Shown: positions 36,535 through 45,095 of the stretch, in pieces
Layout of the letters: each line of letters starts with the position of its first letter
Numbering within the stretch: position 1 is the first letter of the stretch
Assembly (NCBI RefSeq): GCF_024756235.1
Contig: NZ_JANUGY010000018.1
Coordinates: forward strand, 19,247 to 83,246
Origin: Massilia kyonggiensis
GTDB taxonomy: Bacteria; Pseudomonadota; Gammaproteobacteria; Burkholderiales; Burkholderiaceae_D
DNA length: 64,000 nucleotides
Direction of reading: 5' to 3'
Notes under the pieces: generated by a model
The model's database searches: none
Told to the model about the DNA's origin: nothing
Seen by the model: the letters and a program-made list of their open reading frames with translations, nothing else
Made by a program: the position numbers and the translations under genes

Positions 36535-37704
36535 TCAGCCCTTGTCGGCGACGTGGACGTCTTTGCCTTTGCCCATCTCGGACGCCAGGCGCACCTTGGC
36601 GCCGGGACGCACGTTCTGCTTGCCGTCGGTAATGACCTGCTCGCTGCCGGCGAGGCCGCTGACGGCCGCATCCACGCCCGCGCCGTACACGCGGCGCACC
36701 GGCACGAGGCGCGCCGAATGATCCTTCTCGAGCACGTACACGAACGTGCCCTGGGCATTGGTGATGATGGCGTTCTGCGGGATCACGACGGCATCCTTCA
36801 AGGTCTGCACGATGACCTTCGTGTTCACGTACTGGCCGGGCCACAGCGTGGTCTCGCGGTTGTCGAACTCGGCCTTTACCTTGATCGTGCCGGCTTGCGG
36901 GTCGACCGTGTTGTCGACGAAGCTCAGTTGGCCCTTCACCGGCGCCAGGTCGGCGCCCGGCAACGCCTCGACCTCGACCTTGCCCCGCTTCTGCGCCGCG
37001 AGCAGCGACGGCAGGCTCGATTCCGGCAGGGTGAACGCGACGGTGATCGGGTCGAGCTGGGTGATCGTCGTGAGCGACGTCGCCGGCTGCACGAGGCTGC
37101 CCGGATAGACGTTGATGCCGCCCACGCGGCCGGACATCGGCGCGCGGATCGCGGTGTAGCTCGTCGTCACGCTGCTCGCGCGCGCGGCCGCGCTGTCGGC
37201 CTGCAGGGTGGCGCGGGCCTGGTCGACCTGGGCGCGCAGCGTGTCGACGGCGCTCTGGGCGATGAAGTGCTGGGCGAACAGGTCCTGGCTGCGCTTGTAT
37301 TGCCGCTCGAGGTCGGCCAGCGAAGCGCGGTCGCGTTCGACCTGGGCCTGGGCCTTGTCGAGGTTGGCGCGGTCTTCGCGGTCGTCGAGCGAGAACATCA
37401 GCTCGCCCTGTTTGACGAACTGGCCTTCCTTGATGTGGACTTGCCGGATGGTGGCGGTCGTCTGCGGGTGCAGGTCGACGGTGCGGATCGGCGTCACGGT
37501 GCCGTTGGCCTGCTGCACGACGGCCACGTCCTGGCGTTGCGGCGCCACGACGTTGACGACGGCCGGCGGCTGCGCACCTTTACCCTTGCCGCCCGGAGCG
37601 GCGGCCCCGTCGGCGTGCGCGTCGGACCCGCCTTTCATTGCCCACGTACCGAGGCCGACGGCCGCGACGATGCCGGCGACAATCGCGATATTCTTGGTCT
37701 TCAT
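36535..37704 (-). CDS. RND efflux membrane fusion protein, MdtA-like
   Basis: A 389-residue periplasmic adaptor (HlyD/AcrA family). A signal anchor (about 5-22) precedes the Gly/Pro-rich spacer, then a lipoyl-half region (TVDLHPQTTATIRQVHIKEGQFVKQGEL), a coiled-coil hairpin (about 105-165), the second lipoyl half (YTAIRAPMSGRVGGINVYPGSL) and the beta barrel. The start at 37704 has a GGGAG site; the open frame upstream is not supported. It links the pump to the outer-membrane channel. Confidence 0.92.
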   Translation of the reverse strand: MKTKNIAIVAGIVAAVGLGTWAMKGGSDAHADGAAAPGGKGKGAQPPAVVNVVAPQRQDVAVVQQANGTVTPIRTVDLHPQTTATIRQVHIKEGQFVKQGELMFSLDDREDRANLDKAQAQVERDRASLADLERQYKRSQDLFAQHFIAQSAVDTLRAQVDQARATLQADSAAARASSVTTSYTAIRAPMSGRVGGINVYPGSLVQPATSLTTITQLDPITVAFTLPESSLPSLLAAQKRGKVEVEALPGADLAPVKGQLSFVDNTVDPQAGTIKVKAEFDNRETTLWPGQYVNTKVIVQTLKDAVVIPQNAIITNAQGTFVYVLEKDHSARLVPVRRVYGAGVDAAVSGLAGSEQVITDGKQNVRPGAKVRLASEMGKGKDVHVADKG

Positions 37705-37839
37705 TCCACTCCCTGTGCCGCTTGGCGCGGCCTCTCTCTTCTCATTTTTATGCGATGAGGATGGCGCGGACCGCAAGGCCGAGCCTCCGTTGGCGATTGT
37801 CCCACACGGGTGTAACAGCAATGTTTCTGCCAGTGCGAA

Positions 37840-39207
37840 TTATTTGCCTGGGTAGTATTCCGGCAGCATCAACGTTGCTTCGAGCCCGCCTTCCGGATGG
37901 TTGGCGAGACTGATGCTGCCGCCGTGCTGCTCGGCGATGTTGCGGGCGATGGTGAGCCCCAGGCCCGTACCGCCCGATTCGCGCGAGCGCGACGTCTCCA
38001 CCCGGTAGAACGGATCGAACACGCGCGCCAGCTCGCCGCCCGGGATGCCGGGGCCGGCGTCGCGGATGCGGATGCGCGCGGCGCCGTTGATGCGGTCGAC
38101 GCTGACCCTGGCCGCGTGGCCGTATTTGACGGCGTTGTCGATCAGGTTCACCAGGCAGCGGCGCAGGTCCATCGGCCGGCCCAGCAGCGCCATGCCGGCG
38201 TGGCCGGAGAGGCTCACGCGCTGGCAGCTCTCGGCCGCGTCGGCGACCACGGAATCCAGCAGCGAGTCGAGGTCCAGCATCTGCATGGCTTCATTGGTGT
38301 CCATGCTGCGCGCCAGGTCGAGGCCTTCGCGCACCATCGCCTGCATCGCGGACAGGTCGCCGATCAGGCGCTCCTGCAGCTCCGGCTCGCTGACCTTTTC
38401 CAGGCGCAGGCGCATGCGCGTGAGCGGCGTCTGCAGGTCGTGCGTGATGGCGGCCAGCATCTGCGTGCGCTGGAAGATGTACTGGCGGATGCGCGCCTGC
38501 ATCGCGTTGAAGGCGGCGCTGGCCTGGCGGATCTCGTCGGCGCCCGTGAGGTCGAGCGGCGGGTGGTTGATGTCGTTGCCGAGGTCTTTCGCCGCCTGCG
38601 CGAGCTGCTTCAGCGGCCGCGTCGTCATGCGCGCCACGAGGTAGGCGAGGAAGGCGACGCTGACGAGGAAGATCGAGATCGTCCCCGTGTAGTCGGTGCG
38701 CTGGGGCGACGTGGCCGAGCGCGGCGGCAGCACGGACAGCACGAGCTCGTCGCCGTCGCGCAGACGCACGCTGATGCTCTCGCACGTGCCGCGCCACTTC
38801 ATGCGCAGCAGGCCGAACACGATGGGCTGGTCGCGCGCGGTCGCGCACGCGGCCGGGCGCGCGGCCAGCGAGCGCAGCACGTAGCCCTTGCCCATGCGGG
38901 CCGCAAGAGCCTGGGCGAATTCGGAATTGACGGGGGCCAGCGCGGCCGGCTGCGTGTCGGCGTCGACAAGCTGCATGCCGGGCCGGTTGGCCACGTCCAG
39001 GTAGGCCTTGCGCGCGGACTCCGGGACGATCTCGGTGGCCATGATCAACTGTTCGGCGCGGTCGAGCCAGTGGAGGTCGCGGAACTCGTCGATGACGCGC
39101 TGGCGCTCGGCGTCGGCCAGCAGCTGGGTCAGCGCGGCCGTGAGCAGGATGCCCAGCAGCAGGGTAGCAAACACGCGGCCCGTCATCGAGCCGAGGAAAG
39201 CTCTCAC
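37840..39207 (-). CDS. OmpR-type partner sensor histidine kinase with HAMP domain
   Basis: A 455-residue kinase with two membrane helices (about 13-31 and 176-193), a periplasmic domain of about 140 residues, a HAMP linker (TTRPLKQLAQAAKDLG), the phosphoacceptor His256 in ITHDLQTPLTRMR, the N box NLIDNAVKYG, then DAGPGIP and GTGLGLTIA. Its ATG overlaps the response regulator stop by 4 bp. The adaptor and RND permease follow 135 bp downstream on the same strand, so this pair likely controls the pump. Confidence 0.92.
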   Translation of the reverse strand: MRAFLGSMTGRVFATLLLGILLTAALTQLLADAERQRVIDEFRDLHWLDRAEQLIMATEIVPESARKAYLDVANRPGMQLVDADTQPAALAPVNSEFAQALAARMGKGYVLRSLAARPAACATARDQPIVFGLLRMKWRGTCESISVRLRDGDELVLSVLPPRSATSPQRTDYTGTISIFLVSVAFLAYLVARMTTRPLKQLAQAAKDLGNDINHPPLDLTGADEIRQASAAFNAMQARIRQYIFQRTQMLAAITHDLQTPLTRMRLRLEKVSEPELQERLIGDLSAMQAMVREGLDLARSMDTNEAMQMLDLDSLLDSVVADAAESCQRVSLSGHAGMALLGRPMDLRRCLVNLIDNAVKYGHAARVSVDRINGAARIRIRDAGPGIPGGELARVFDPFYRVETSRSRESGGTGLGLTIARNIAEQHGGSISLANHPEGGLEATLMLPEYYPGK

Positions 39208-39932
39208 GCGCTCGGCTCCACGGTGACCTGGCCGGCCAGCACGTAGCCGCCGTTGCGGACGGTCTTGATGATCTGGGGCATGCGCGCATCCTCGCCCAGC
39301 TTCTGGCGCAGGCGGCTGATCTGGATGTCGATCGAGCGGTCGAACGGGTCGGCATCGCGGCCCTGCGTGAGGTTCAGCAGCTGGTCGCGGTTCAGCACGC
39401 GGTTCGGGTGCTCCAGGAAGACGCGCAGCAGGCGGAACTCGGCGCCGGACAGCATGATGATCACGCCCTGCGGATTGACGAGGTGGCGCGCGGTGAGGTC
39501 GAGCGTCCAGCCCGAGAATTTCATCTGCTGCACGTTCTCGGCCTGCGAGTTCGGCGGCATCGCGTGGCTGCGGCGCAGCACGCTGCGGATGCGCGCCAGC
39601 AGTTCGCGCGGCTCGAACGGTTTCGGCAGGTAGTCGTCGGCGCCCATTTCGAGGCCGAGGATGCGGTCCAGCGGCTCGCTACGGGCCGTGAGCATGATCA
39701 CGGGCATGGTCGAATGCGCGCGCAGCTTGCGGCACAGCGTGAGCCCGTCGTCGCCCGGCAGGTTGAGGTCGAGCACGATCAGGTCCGGACGCGACTCGTC
39801 CAGGATTTTCCACATGGCGGTGCCGTCGGCCGCGGCCAGCGCGCGGTAGCCGTTCGCTTCCAGGTAATCGGCCAGCAGCGATCGGATATCGCGGTCGTCG
39901 TCGACGATCAGGATGGTAGATGGATTGTCCAT
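39204..39932 (-). CDS. OmpR-family response regulator
   Basis: A 242-residue regulator: receiver domain with Asp55 in VLDLNLPGDDG, MLTAR and LPKPF; winged-helix domain ending RQKLGEDARMPQIIKTVRNGGYVL. It heads the regulator-kinase-adaptor-permease run. It is divergent from a Spy-like gene, and the 228-bp gap between them has TTGTAT boxes with 10-bp spacing, a plausible binding site. Confidence 0.93.
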   Translation of the reverse strand: MDNPSTILIVDDDRDIRSLLADYLEANGYRALAAADGTAMWKILDESRPDLIVLDLNLPGDDGLTLCRKLRAHSTMPVIMLTARSEPLDRILGLEMGADDYLPKPFEPRELLARIRSVLRRSHAMPPNSQAENVQQMKFSGWTLDLTARHLVNPQGVIIMLSGAEFRLLRVFLEHPNRVLNRDQLLNLTQGRDADPFDRSIDIQISRLRQKLGEDARMPQIIKTVRNGGYVLAGQVTVEPSA

Positions 39933-39973
39933 GCCGCCATTATCGCGAGTTGTCCGGGCCCTGAACAGTCACT

Positions 39974-40020
39974 TTGTATCGGCTTGTATATGGATCTTCC
40001 AGGGAAACAAATTGATACAA
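39974..40020. promoter_or_regulatory. TTGTAT boxes between the regulator and Spy-like genes
   Basis: Two direct TTGTAT boxes at 39974-39979 and 39984-39989 (one helical turn apart) and an inverted copy (ATACAA) at 40015-40020. Such phased direct repeats are what OmpR-family dimers bind, and the position suggests autoregulation plus control of the divergent Spy-like gene. This is an inference from pattern and context only. Confidence 0.45.
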
Positions 40021-40160
40021 AGAACGAGACAGCGGAAAAGCTCCGCTTACATCTTGCGCCCATGATGGGAACCGTGCGAAGACGACGCGATGCACGCAGA
40101 TCGGAGCATGAAGACAACGTTTGGCCGTTTGCCAACTTTAACCCTGACCAGGAACCTGAG

Positions 40161-40655
40161 ATGAAAACCTATCGCAAACACCTTATCACCGCCCTGTCCG
40201 CGCTGACCCTCGGCGCCGCCGCGCTGGGCGCCCATGCGCAGACCACGGACCAGGCCGCACCGCAGGCGCGTCACGGCATGCAGCACCAGAAACTGACGCC
40301 GGAACAGCGCGCGCAATTCCGCGCCAAGCGGATCGCGAAGCTGCACGACGAGCTGAAGATCACGCCGGCCCAGGAAAACGCCTGGAACGCGTTCGTGAAC
40401 TCGATGCAGCCGCCGGCACGCCAGCCGCACGACCGCGCCGCCTGGGCCAACCTGACGGCACCGGAACGCATGGCGAAGATGATCGAACGGCAGAAGCAGC
40501 GCACGGCCGCCCTCGAGCAGCGCCAGGCGTCGCTGAACACCTTCTACTCGGTCCTCAGCGCGGACCAGAAGAAGACGTTCGACGAGAAGGCGGCACGCGT
40601 CGGCCACCGCGGCCACTTCGGCCACGGCCGCCGCGGCAATACCGCGCAAGGTTGA
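40161..40655 (+). CDS. Spy/CpxP-like periplasmic protein (LTXXQ motif)
   Basis: A 164-residue exported protein with a signal peptide (cleavage near AHA-QT). Two LTxxQ-type helices are visible: KLTPEQRAQF and, near the end, VLSADQKKTFDEKA; KLHDELKITPAQENAW is the middle helix. His-rich, basic tail (GHRGHFGHGRRG). This is the all-helical Spy/CpxP fold, chaperones or stress sensors of the periplasm. It is divergent from the OmpR-type regulator and likely its target. It ends 3 bp from the convergent dsbD. Confidence 0.85.
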   Translation: MKTYRKHLITALSALTLGAAALGAHAQTTDQAAPQARHGMQHQKLTPEQRAQFRAKRIAKLHDELKITPAQENAWNAFVNSMQPPARQPHDRAAWANLTAPERMAKMIERQKQRTAALEQRQASLNTFYSVLSADQKKTFDEKAARVGHRGHFGHGRRGNTAQG

Positions 40656-40658
40656 CCG

Positions 40659-42491
40659 TTACTGCAGCCTGCCCAGCGAGCCAAGGAACTTGTTCGCATC
40701 CTGATAGCCGATCACCCGGCTATCGGGAATTTCCTTCCCCTGCTTGTCGAACAGGATGATGCCCGGCGGCCCGAACAGGCCGAAGCGCTTGAGCATTGCC
40801 CGGTCATCCGCATCGTTGGCCGTCACGTCGACCTGCAGCAGCACCGTGTTCGCGAGCCGCGCCTTGACGGCCGGATCGACGAAGGTCAGCTTTTCCATTT
40901 CCTTGCACGACACGCACCAGTCCGCATAAAAGTCCAGCATCGCCGTGCGGCCGCCGGTGGCGGCCAATGCGGCGTCGAGCTGGGCCACGGTCTTGATGCG
41001 CGTGAACGCGAGCGGCTGCGCGTGCGCGCCGCCCGTGAAGCGGGCCAGCGGCGCGAGCGGGTCGCGTGCCCCGCTGGCCACGCCGACCAGTTGCGTGGCG
41101 CCCAGCACGACGCTGGCGGCGCCGAGGGCGAGCGCGGCCCAGTGCCCGCGCAAGCCGCGCAGCAGATAAAAGCCATAGCCCAGCAGCAGCGCGGCCCACA
41201 GGACCATCTGCACGATACCCGGCAGCACGGGCGCGGCCATCCACAACGCCATCGCCAGCATCAGCACGCCGAAGAAGCGTTTCACCGATTCCATCCACAG
41301 GCCGGCGCGCGGCAGCAGCGAGCCGGCCGACACGCCCACGAGCAGCAGCGGGATGCTCATGCCGACCGCCATCGCGAACAGGGCGGCGCCGCCGATGACG
41401 ACGTCGCGCGTCTGGCTGATGTACACGAGCGCACCCGCGAGCGGCGCCGCCACGCACGGGCCGACGATCAGCGCGGAGATCGCGCCCATCACGAACACCC
41501 CCGCGAGCTTGCCGGACGACTGGCGGCCGGAGACGGTGGATAGCCGCGTCTGCAACGCCGCGGGGACCTGCAACTGGTAGACGTCGAACATCGACAACGC
41601 CATCACGACGATGAGCACCGCGAAACCGCCCAGCACCCAGGGATTCTGCAGCGCCGCCGCCAGCCCTTCGCCCAGCAGGCCGGCCGCCACGCCCAGTGCG
41701 GTGTAGACGATCGCCATCCCGAACGAGTAGGCAAGCGACAGCACGAACCCGCGCGTGCGGTGCACGTGCTTTCCTTCTCCCACGATGATCGACGACAGGA
41801 TCGGCACCATCGGCAGCACGCACGGCGTGAACGCGAGGCCCAGGCCCAGCAGGATGAACGCGGGGACGATGGCCAGCAGGCGGCCGCCCTGCAGCAGGGA
41901 GGCGATGCCGGAGAGTTCGGACGGCGCGGCCGGTTTCACGGGCGCGGCGGGTGCGGGCGCCGGTGCGGGTGGCGTGTCGGCCTGTGGCGCGGGCTGTCCC
42001 GGAAAGTTGAACCCGCCGCCCTGCCCCGGCGCGACGCTCATCTGCGGCGCGCTGCCGCCGGCGCCGGGCGTGAGCTGGACCGACGCATCCTGCGGCGGAT
42101 AGCACAGGCCCTTGTCGGCGCAGCCCTGGCCGGTGGCGGTCAGGGTGAACGGTCCCGCGGCCTCGACGGGGATGCGGATCTCGACGCCGTTGTGATAGGT
42201 CTCGACGTCCTTCTGGAACGTTTCATCGTACTTGATCTTGCCCGGCGGGATAGCCGGCTCGCCCAGCTTCGCGCCGGTTGCAGTGAAACGGAAGCGCTCG
42301 CGGTACATGTAGTAGCCGTCGGCGATCGCATAATTGACGACGATCGTGTGCGCATCCGCCATGTGCGCGGAGAACTTGAATGCCTGTTCAGGCGGCAGGA
42401 AGTCGTCGTCGGCACGGGCGGGCGAGATGAAGGCGAGGCAGGCCAGCAGCATGGCTGCCAGCAGACGCACGATGGAGGAAGATCGGGACAT
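40659..42491 (-). CDS. dsbD: Thiol:disulfide interchange protein DsbD
   Basis: A 610-residue three-part reductase: N-terminal periplasmic domain with Cys124 and Cys130 after a signal peptide, a membrane core with Cys224 (TPCVLP) and Cys346 (GPCVAAP), and a C-terminal thioredoxin-like domain with Cys526 and Cys529 (WCVSCK). It carries electrons from cytoplasmic thioredoxin to periplasmic partners such as DsbC and cytochrome maturation. All six cysteines are present. A Pro/Ala-rich linker (about 165-190) joins the first two parts. It follows the rplQ terminator. Confidence 0.95.
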   Translation of the reverse strand: MSRSSSIVRLLAAMLLACLAFISPARADDDFLPPEQAFKFSAHMADAHTIVVNYAIADGYYMYRERFRFTATGAKLGEPAIPPGKIKYDETFQKDVETYHNGVEIRIPVEAAGPFTLTATGQGCADKGLCYPPQDASVQLTPGAGGSAPQMSVAPGQGGGFNFPGQPAPQADTPPAPAPAPAAPVKPAAPSELSGIASLLQGGRLLAIVPAFILLGLGLAFTPCVLPMVPILSSIIVGEGKHVHRTRGFVLSLAYSFGMAIVYTALGVAAGLLGEGLAAALQNPWVLGGFAVLIVVMALSMFDVYQLQVPAALQTRLSTVSGRQSSGKLAGVFVMGAISALIVGPCVAAPLAGALVYISQTRDVVIGGAALFAMAVGMSIPLLLVGVSAGSLLPRAGLWMESVKRFFGVLMLAMALWMAAPVLPGIVQMVLWAALLLGYGFYLLRGLRGHWAALALGAASVVLGATQLVGVASGARDPLAPLARFTGGAHAQPLAFTRIKTVAQLDAALAATGGRTAMLDFYADWCVSCKEMEKLTFVDPAVKARLANTVLLQVDVTANDADDRAMLKRFGLFGPPGIILFDKQGKEIPDSRVIGYQDANKFLGSLGRLQ

Positions 42492-42557
42492 GGTCGGAAT
42501 ATTGGTTCAACGCATCAGAATGGTACACCGGGTACGCCCGGTGCGCTGCGGACGAAA

Positions 42558-42583
42558 AAAAACCAGGCCGGAGCCTGGTTTTT
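42558..42583 (-). terminator. Terminator after rplQ
   Basis: AAAAACCAGGC / GCCTGGTTTTT stem of 11 bp with a CGGA loop and T run on the minus strand. It ends the ribosomal alpha cluster before dsbD. Confidence 0.85.
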
Positions 42584-42602
42584 CAGAGTGCCTGAACCGC
42601 GA

Positions 42603-42998
42603 TTACTCGGCGGTCGGCGCGTCTTCAGCCGAGGTGACTTCCGGACGGTCGACCAGCTCGACGTAGGCCATCGGGGCGTTGTCGCCAACGCGGAAGCCCA
42701 TCTTCAGGATACGGATGTAGCCGCCCGGACGCGCGTTGTAGCGCGGGCCGATTTCGGCGAACAGCTTCTGGACGATTTCGCGGTCGCGCAGACGGGCGAA
42801 TGCCAGGCGCTTGTTGGCCAGCGTGTCGTTCTTGCCCAGGGTGATGATCGGCTCGACGACTTTGCGCAGTTCCTTGGCTTTCGGCAGGGTGGTCTTGATC
42901 GCTTCGTGACGCAGCAGCGAAACGGTCATGTTGCGCAGCATGGCGAGGCGGTGGGACGAGGTACGGTTCAGCTTGCGAAGGCCGTGACGGTGACGCAT
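42603..42998 (-). CDS. rplQ: 50S ribosomal protein L17
   Basis: A 131-residue L17: MRHRHGLRKLNRTSSHRLAM is the invariant N-terminus. Last gene of the alpha group, after rpoA. The 115-bp gap to rpoA contains a strong hairpin followed by TTTTAT, so L17 output may be reduced relative to rpoA or depend on another promoter. It ends in an acidic tail (EVTSAEDAPTAE). Confidence 0.97.
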   Translation of the reverse strand: MRHRHGLRKLNRTSSHRLAMLRNMTVSLLRHEAIKTTLPKAKELRKVVEPIITLGKNDTLANKRLAFARLRDREIVQKLFAEIGPRYNARPGGYIRILKMGFRVGDNAPMAYVELVDRPEVTSAEDAPTAE

Positions 42999-43076
42999 GG
43001 TATTTCCTTTCGAGTTAAGTTTAAATCCGAGCTCTTCGATCGCCTCCGTTGAGGCGCGGGCCGGTTAGCGATAAAA

Positions 43077-43101
43077 CGCCCGGGACGACGTGTCCCGGGC
43101 G
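43077..43101 (-). terminator. Terminator-like hairpin between rpoA and rplQ
   Basis: CGCCCGGGAC / GTCCCGGGCG, 10 bp, 5-nt loop, followed on the minus strand by TTTTATCG. By sequence it should stop a good share of transcripts inside what is usually one operon. Confidence 0.65.
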
Positions 43102-43113
43102 GGTACTGCAATC

Positions 43114-44091
43114 TTACTTTTCGAGACCAGCCGGCGGCCAGTTCTCGAGTTTCATGCCCAGGGTCAGACCACGGGAAGCCAGGACTTCCTTGATCTCGTT
43201 CAGCGACTTGCGGCCCAGGTTCGGCGTCTTCAGCAGTTCGTTTTCCGAACGCTGGATCAGGTCGCCGATGTAATAGATGTTCTCGGCCTTCAGGCAGTTT
43301 GCCGAACGGACGGTCAGTTCCAGGTCGTCCACCGGACGCAGCAGGATCGGATCGACCAGCGGAGCACGCGACGGTGCTTCGGCGGCGGCTTCCGTGCCTT
43401 CCAGGGCGGCGAACACGTTCAGCTGGTCGACCAGGACGCGGGCCGACTGGCGGATCGCTTCTTCCGGCGTGATGACGCCGTTGGTCTCGATGTTGATGAT
43501 CAGCTTGTCGAGGTCGGTACGCTGTTCGACACGGGCCGATTCCACGGCGTACGACACGCGGCGGACCGGCGAGAACGATGCGTCCAGGATGATGCGGCCG
43601 ATGGTCTTGTTCGTGTCTTCCGACAGGCGGCGCACGTTACCCGGCACATAGCCGCGGCCTTTTTCGACCTTGATCTGCATGTCCAGCTTGCCGCCGGCGG
43701 TCAGATGGGCGATCACGTGTTCCGGGTTGATCAGTTCCACGTCATGCGGCAGGTCGATGTCCGATGCCAGGACCGGGCCTTCGCCTTCCTTCTTCAGGGT
43801 CAGCGTCACGGAGTCGCGGTTGTGCACCTTGAACACGACGCCTTTCAGGTTCAGCAGCAGGTCGACGACGTCTTCCTGCACACCGTCCAGCGACGAGTAC
43901 TCGTGCACGACGCCGGCGATCGTCACTTCGGTCGGCGCGTAGCCGATCATCGACGACAGCAGGACGCGGCGCAGCGCGTTACCCAGCGTGTGGCCATAAC
44001 CACGTTCGAACGGTTCCATCACGACTTTCGCGTGGCCGGCGCCGAGCGTTTCGACATCGATAATACGTGGCTTCAACAAACTATTTTGCAT
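43114..44091 (-). CDS. rpoA: RNA polymerase alpha subunit
   Basis: A 325-residue alpha subunit. N-terminal dimerisation domain (GHTLGNALRRVLLSSM) and C-terminal DNA-binding domain (TVRSANCLKAENI with the UP-element arginine, and LGRKSLNEIKEVL). It is between rpsD and rplQ, the usual order. Terminator-like hairpins flank it on both sides. Confidence 0.98.
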   Translation of the reverse strand: MQNSLLKPRIIDVETLGAGHAKVVMEPFERGYGHTLGNALRRVLLSSMIGYAPTEVTIAGVVHEYSSLDGVQEDVVDLLLNLKGVVFKVHNRDSVTLTLKKEGEGPVLASDIDLPHDVELINPEHVIAHLTAGGKLDMQIKVEKGRGYVPGNVRRLSEDTNKTIGRIILDASFSPVRRVSYAVESARVEQRTDLDKLIINIETNGVITPEEAIRQSARVLVDQLNVFAALEGTEAAAEAPSRAPLVDPILLRPVDDLELTVRSANCLKAENIYYIGDLIQRSENELLKTPNLGRKSLNEIKEVLASRGLTLGMKLENWPPAGLEK

Positions 44092-44156
44092 GAAATGTCC
44101 TTTTCAATACCCTCGGCTCGTTACACCGATAAGGCTGATGGCATCAGTAGTGGAAA

Positions 44157-44228
44157 CGCCTGCTTCTGTGAGCAGGCGGTAAAGCGGTCGGTATTCGACA
44201 GAAAATGGAGCGGCGCACCGCTCCATTT
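44157..44228 (-). terminator. Two tandem hairpins between rpsD and rpoA
   Basis: Hairpin one at 44203-44228: AAATGGAGCGG / CCGCTCCATTT, 11 bp, CGCA loop, followed on the minus strand by TTTCTG. Hairpin two at 44157-44178: CGCCTGCT / AGCAGGCG, 8 bp, followed by TTTCC. Both resemble weak intrinsic terminators or attenuators inside the alpha operon. Confidence 0.55.
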
Positions 44229-44233
44229 GTCTA

Positions 44234-44857
44234 TTAACGCGAGTACAGTTCGACGATCAGCGCTTCGTTGACGTCGGCAGCGATCTCGTTACGCTCCGGA
44301 TAGGCGCGGAAGGTTGCTTCCATTTTCTTGGCGTCAACCGAAACCCAGCTCGGGAAACCAACCTGCTCGGCCAGCGACAGGGCTTCGACGATACGGGTCT
44401 GCTTCTTGGCCTTTTCGCGGACGGCGATGACGTCGCCGGTCTTGACCTGGTACGAAGCGATGTTCACGACGTTGCCGTTCACGGTCAGGGCCTTGTGGCT
44501 GACCAGCTGACGTGCTTCAGCGCGGGTCGAGCCGAAGCCCATGCGGTAGACGACGTTGTCCAGACGCGATTCCAGCAGCTTCAGCAGGGTCTCACCGGTG
44601 TTGCCCTTGCGGCGCGACGCTTCGGCGAAGTAGCGGCGGAACTGACGCTCCAGCACGCCGTAGATACGCTTGACTTTCTGCTTTTCGCGCAGCTGGTTGC
44701 CGTAGTCCGACGTACGCTGGCCCGACTTGACGCCGTGCTGACCAGGTTTGACGTCCAGTTTGCACTTGGAGTCGAGCGAGCGGCGTGCGCTCTTCAGGAA
44801 CAGGTCGGTGCCTTCACGGCGCGACAGTTTTGCTTTAGGTCCGATATAACGTGCCAC
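44234..44857 (-). CDS. rpsD: 30S ribosomal protein S4
   Basis: A 207-residue S4 of the zinc-free type (MARYIGPKAKLSRREGTDLF). The S4 RNA-binding domain lies at about 95-155 (ESRLDNVVYRMGFGSTRAEARQLVSH). In enteric bacteria S4 represses the alpha operon. Here the gene sits 238 bp below rpsK with its own candidate promoter and a leader hairpin, so autoregulation may act on this leader. Confidence 0.98.
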   Translation of the reverse strand: MARYIGPKAKLSRREGTDLFLKSARRSLDSKCKLDVKPGQHGVKSGQRTSDYGNQLREKQKVKRIYGVLERQFRRYFAEASRRKGNTGETLLKLLESRLDNVVYRMGFGSTRAEARQLVSHKALTVNGNVVNIASYQVKTGDVIAVREKAKKQTRIVEALSLAEQVGFPSWVSVDAKKMEATFRAYPERNEIAADVNEALIVELYSR

Positions 44858-44893
44858 GTTAAACTTCCTTTGTTTGAATGATCACGCCCCGGA

Positions 44894-45028
44894 TGTAGCA
44901 AGAAGCTACAACAGGCGCTAGTCCAGTTCTTCGATGAGACCGGACGTGGCTTACAAAATACCTCATGGCCAGGACGGCCCGAGGCGACAATAGCCGGGCA
45001 GTATAACCCATTTCTGGGTTAACTGCAC
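44894..45028 (-). promoter_or_regulatory. rpsD promoter region and leader hairpin
   Basis: On the minus strand GTGCAGTT, 15 bp, then TATACTGCCC (45000-45028). The spacer itself is a palindrome AACCCA-GAAA-TGGGTT (45006-45021). The same GTGCAGTT...TATACTGCC layout precedes rpsJ. Downstream in the leader, TGTAGC-AAGAA-GCTACA forms a 6-bp hairpin (44894-44910), 37 nt before the rpsD start. Candidate promoter plus an S4-type regulatory site. Confidence 0.5.
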
Positions 45029-45095
45029 CGGCGATTTTTTACACCACGGCGTGGCGCATCAATGCTGCGACAGGCGGCGAACCGCCCGGGCAACA

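Noticed and set aside
33546..36632. A 1028-codon open frame opposite the RND permease
   Set aside because: Same reason: composition dominated by Arg/His/Asp, antisense to a firmly identified transporter.
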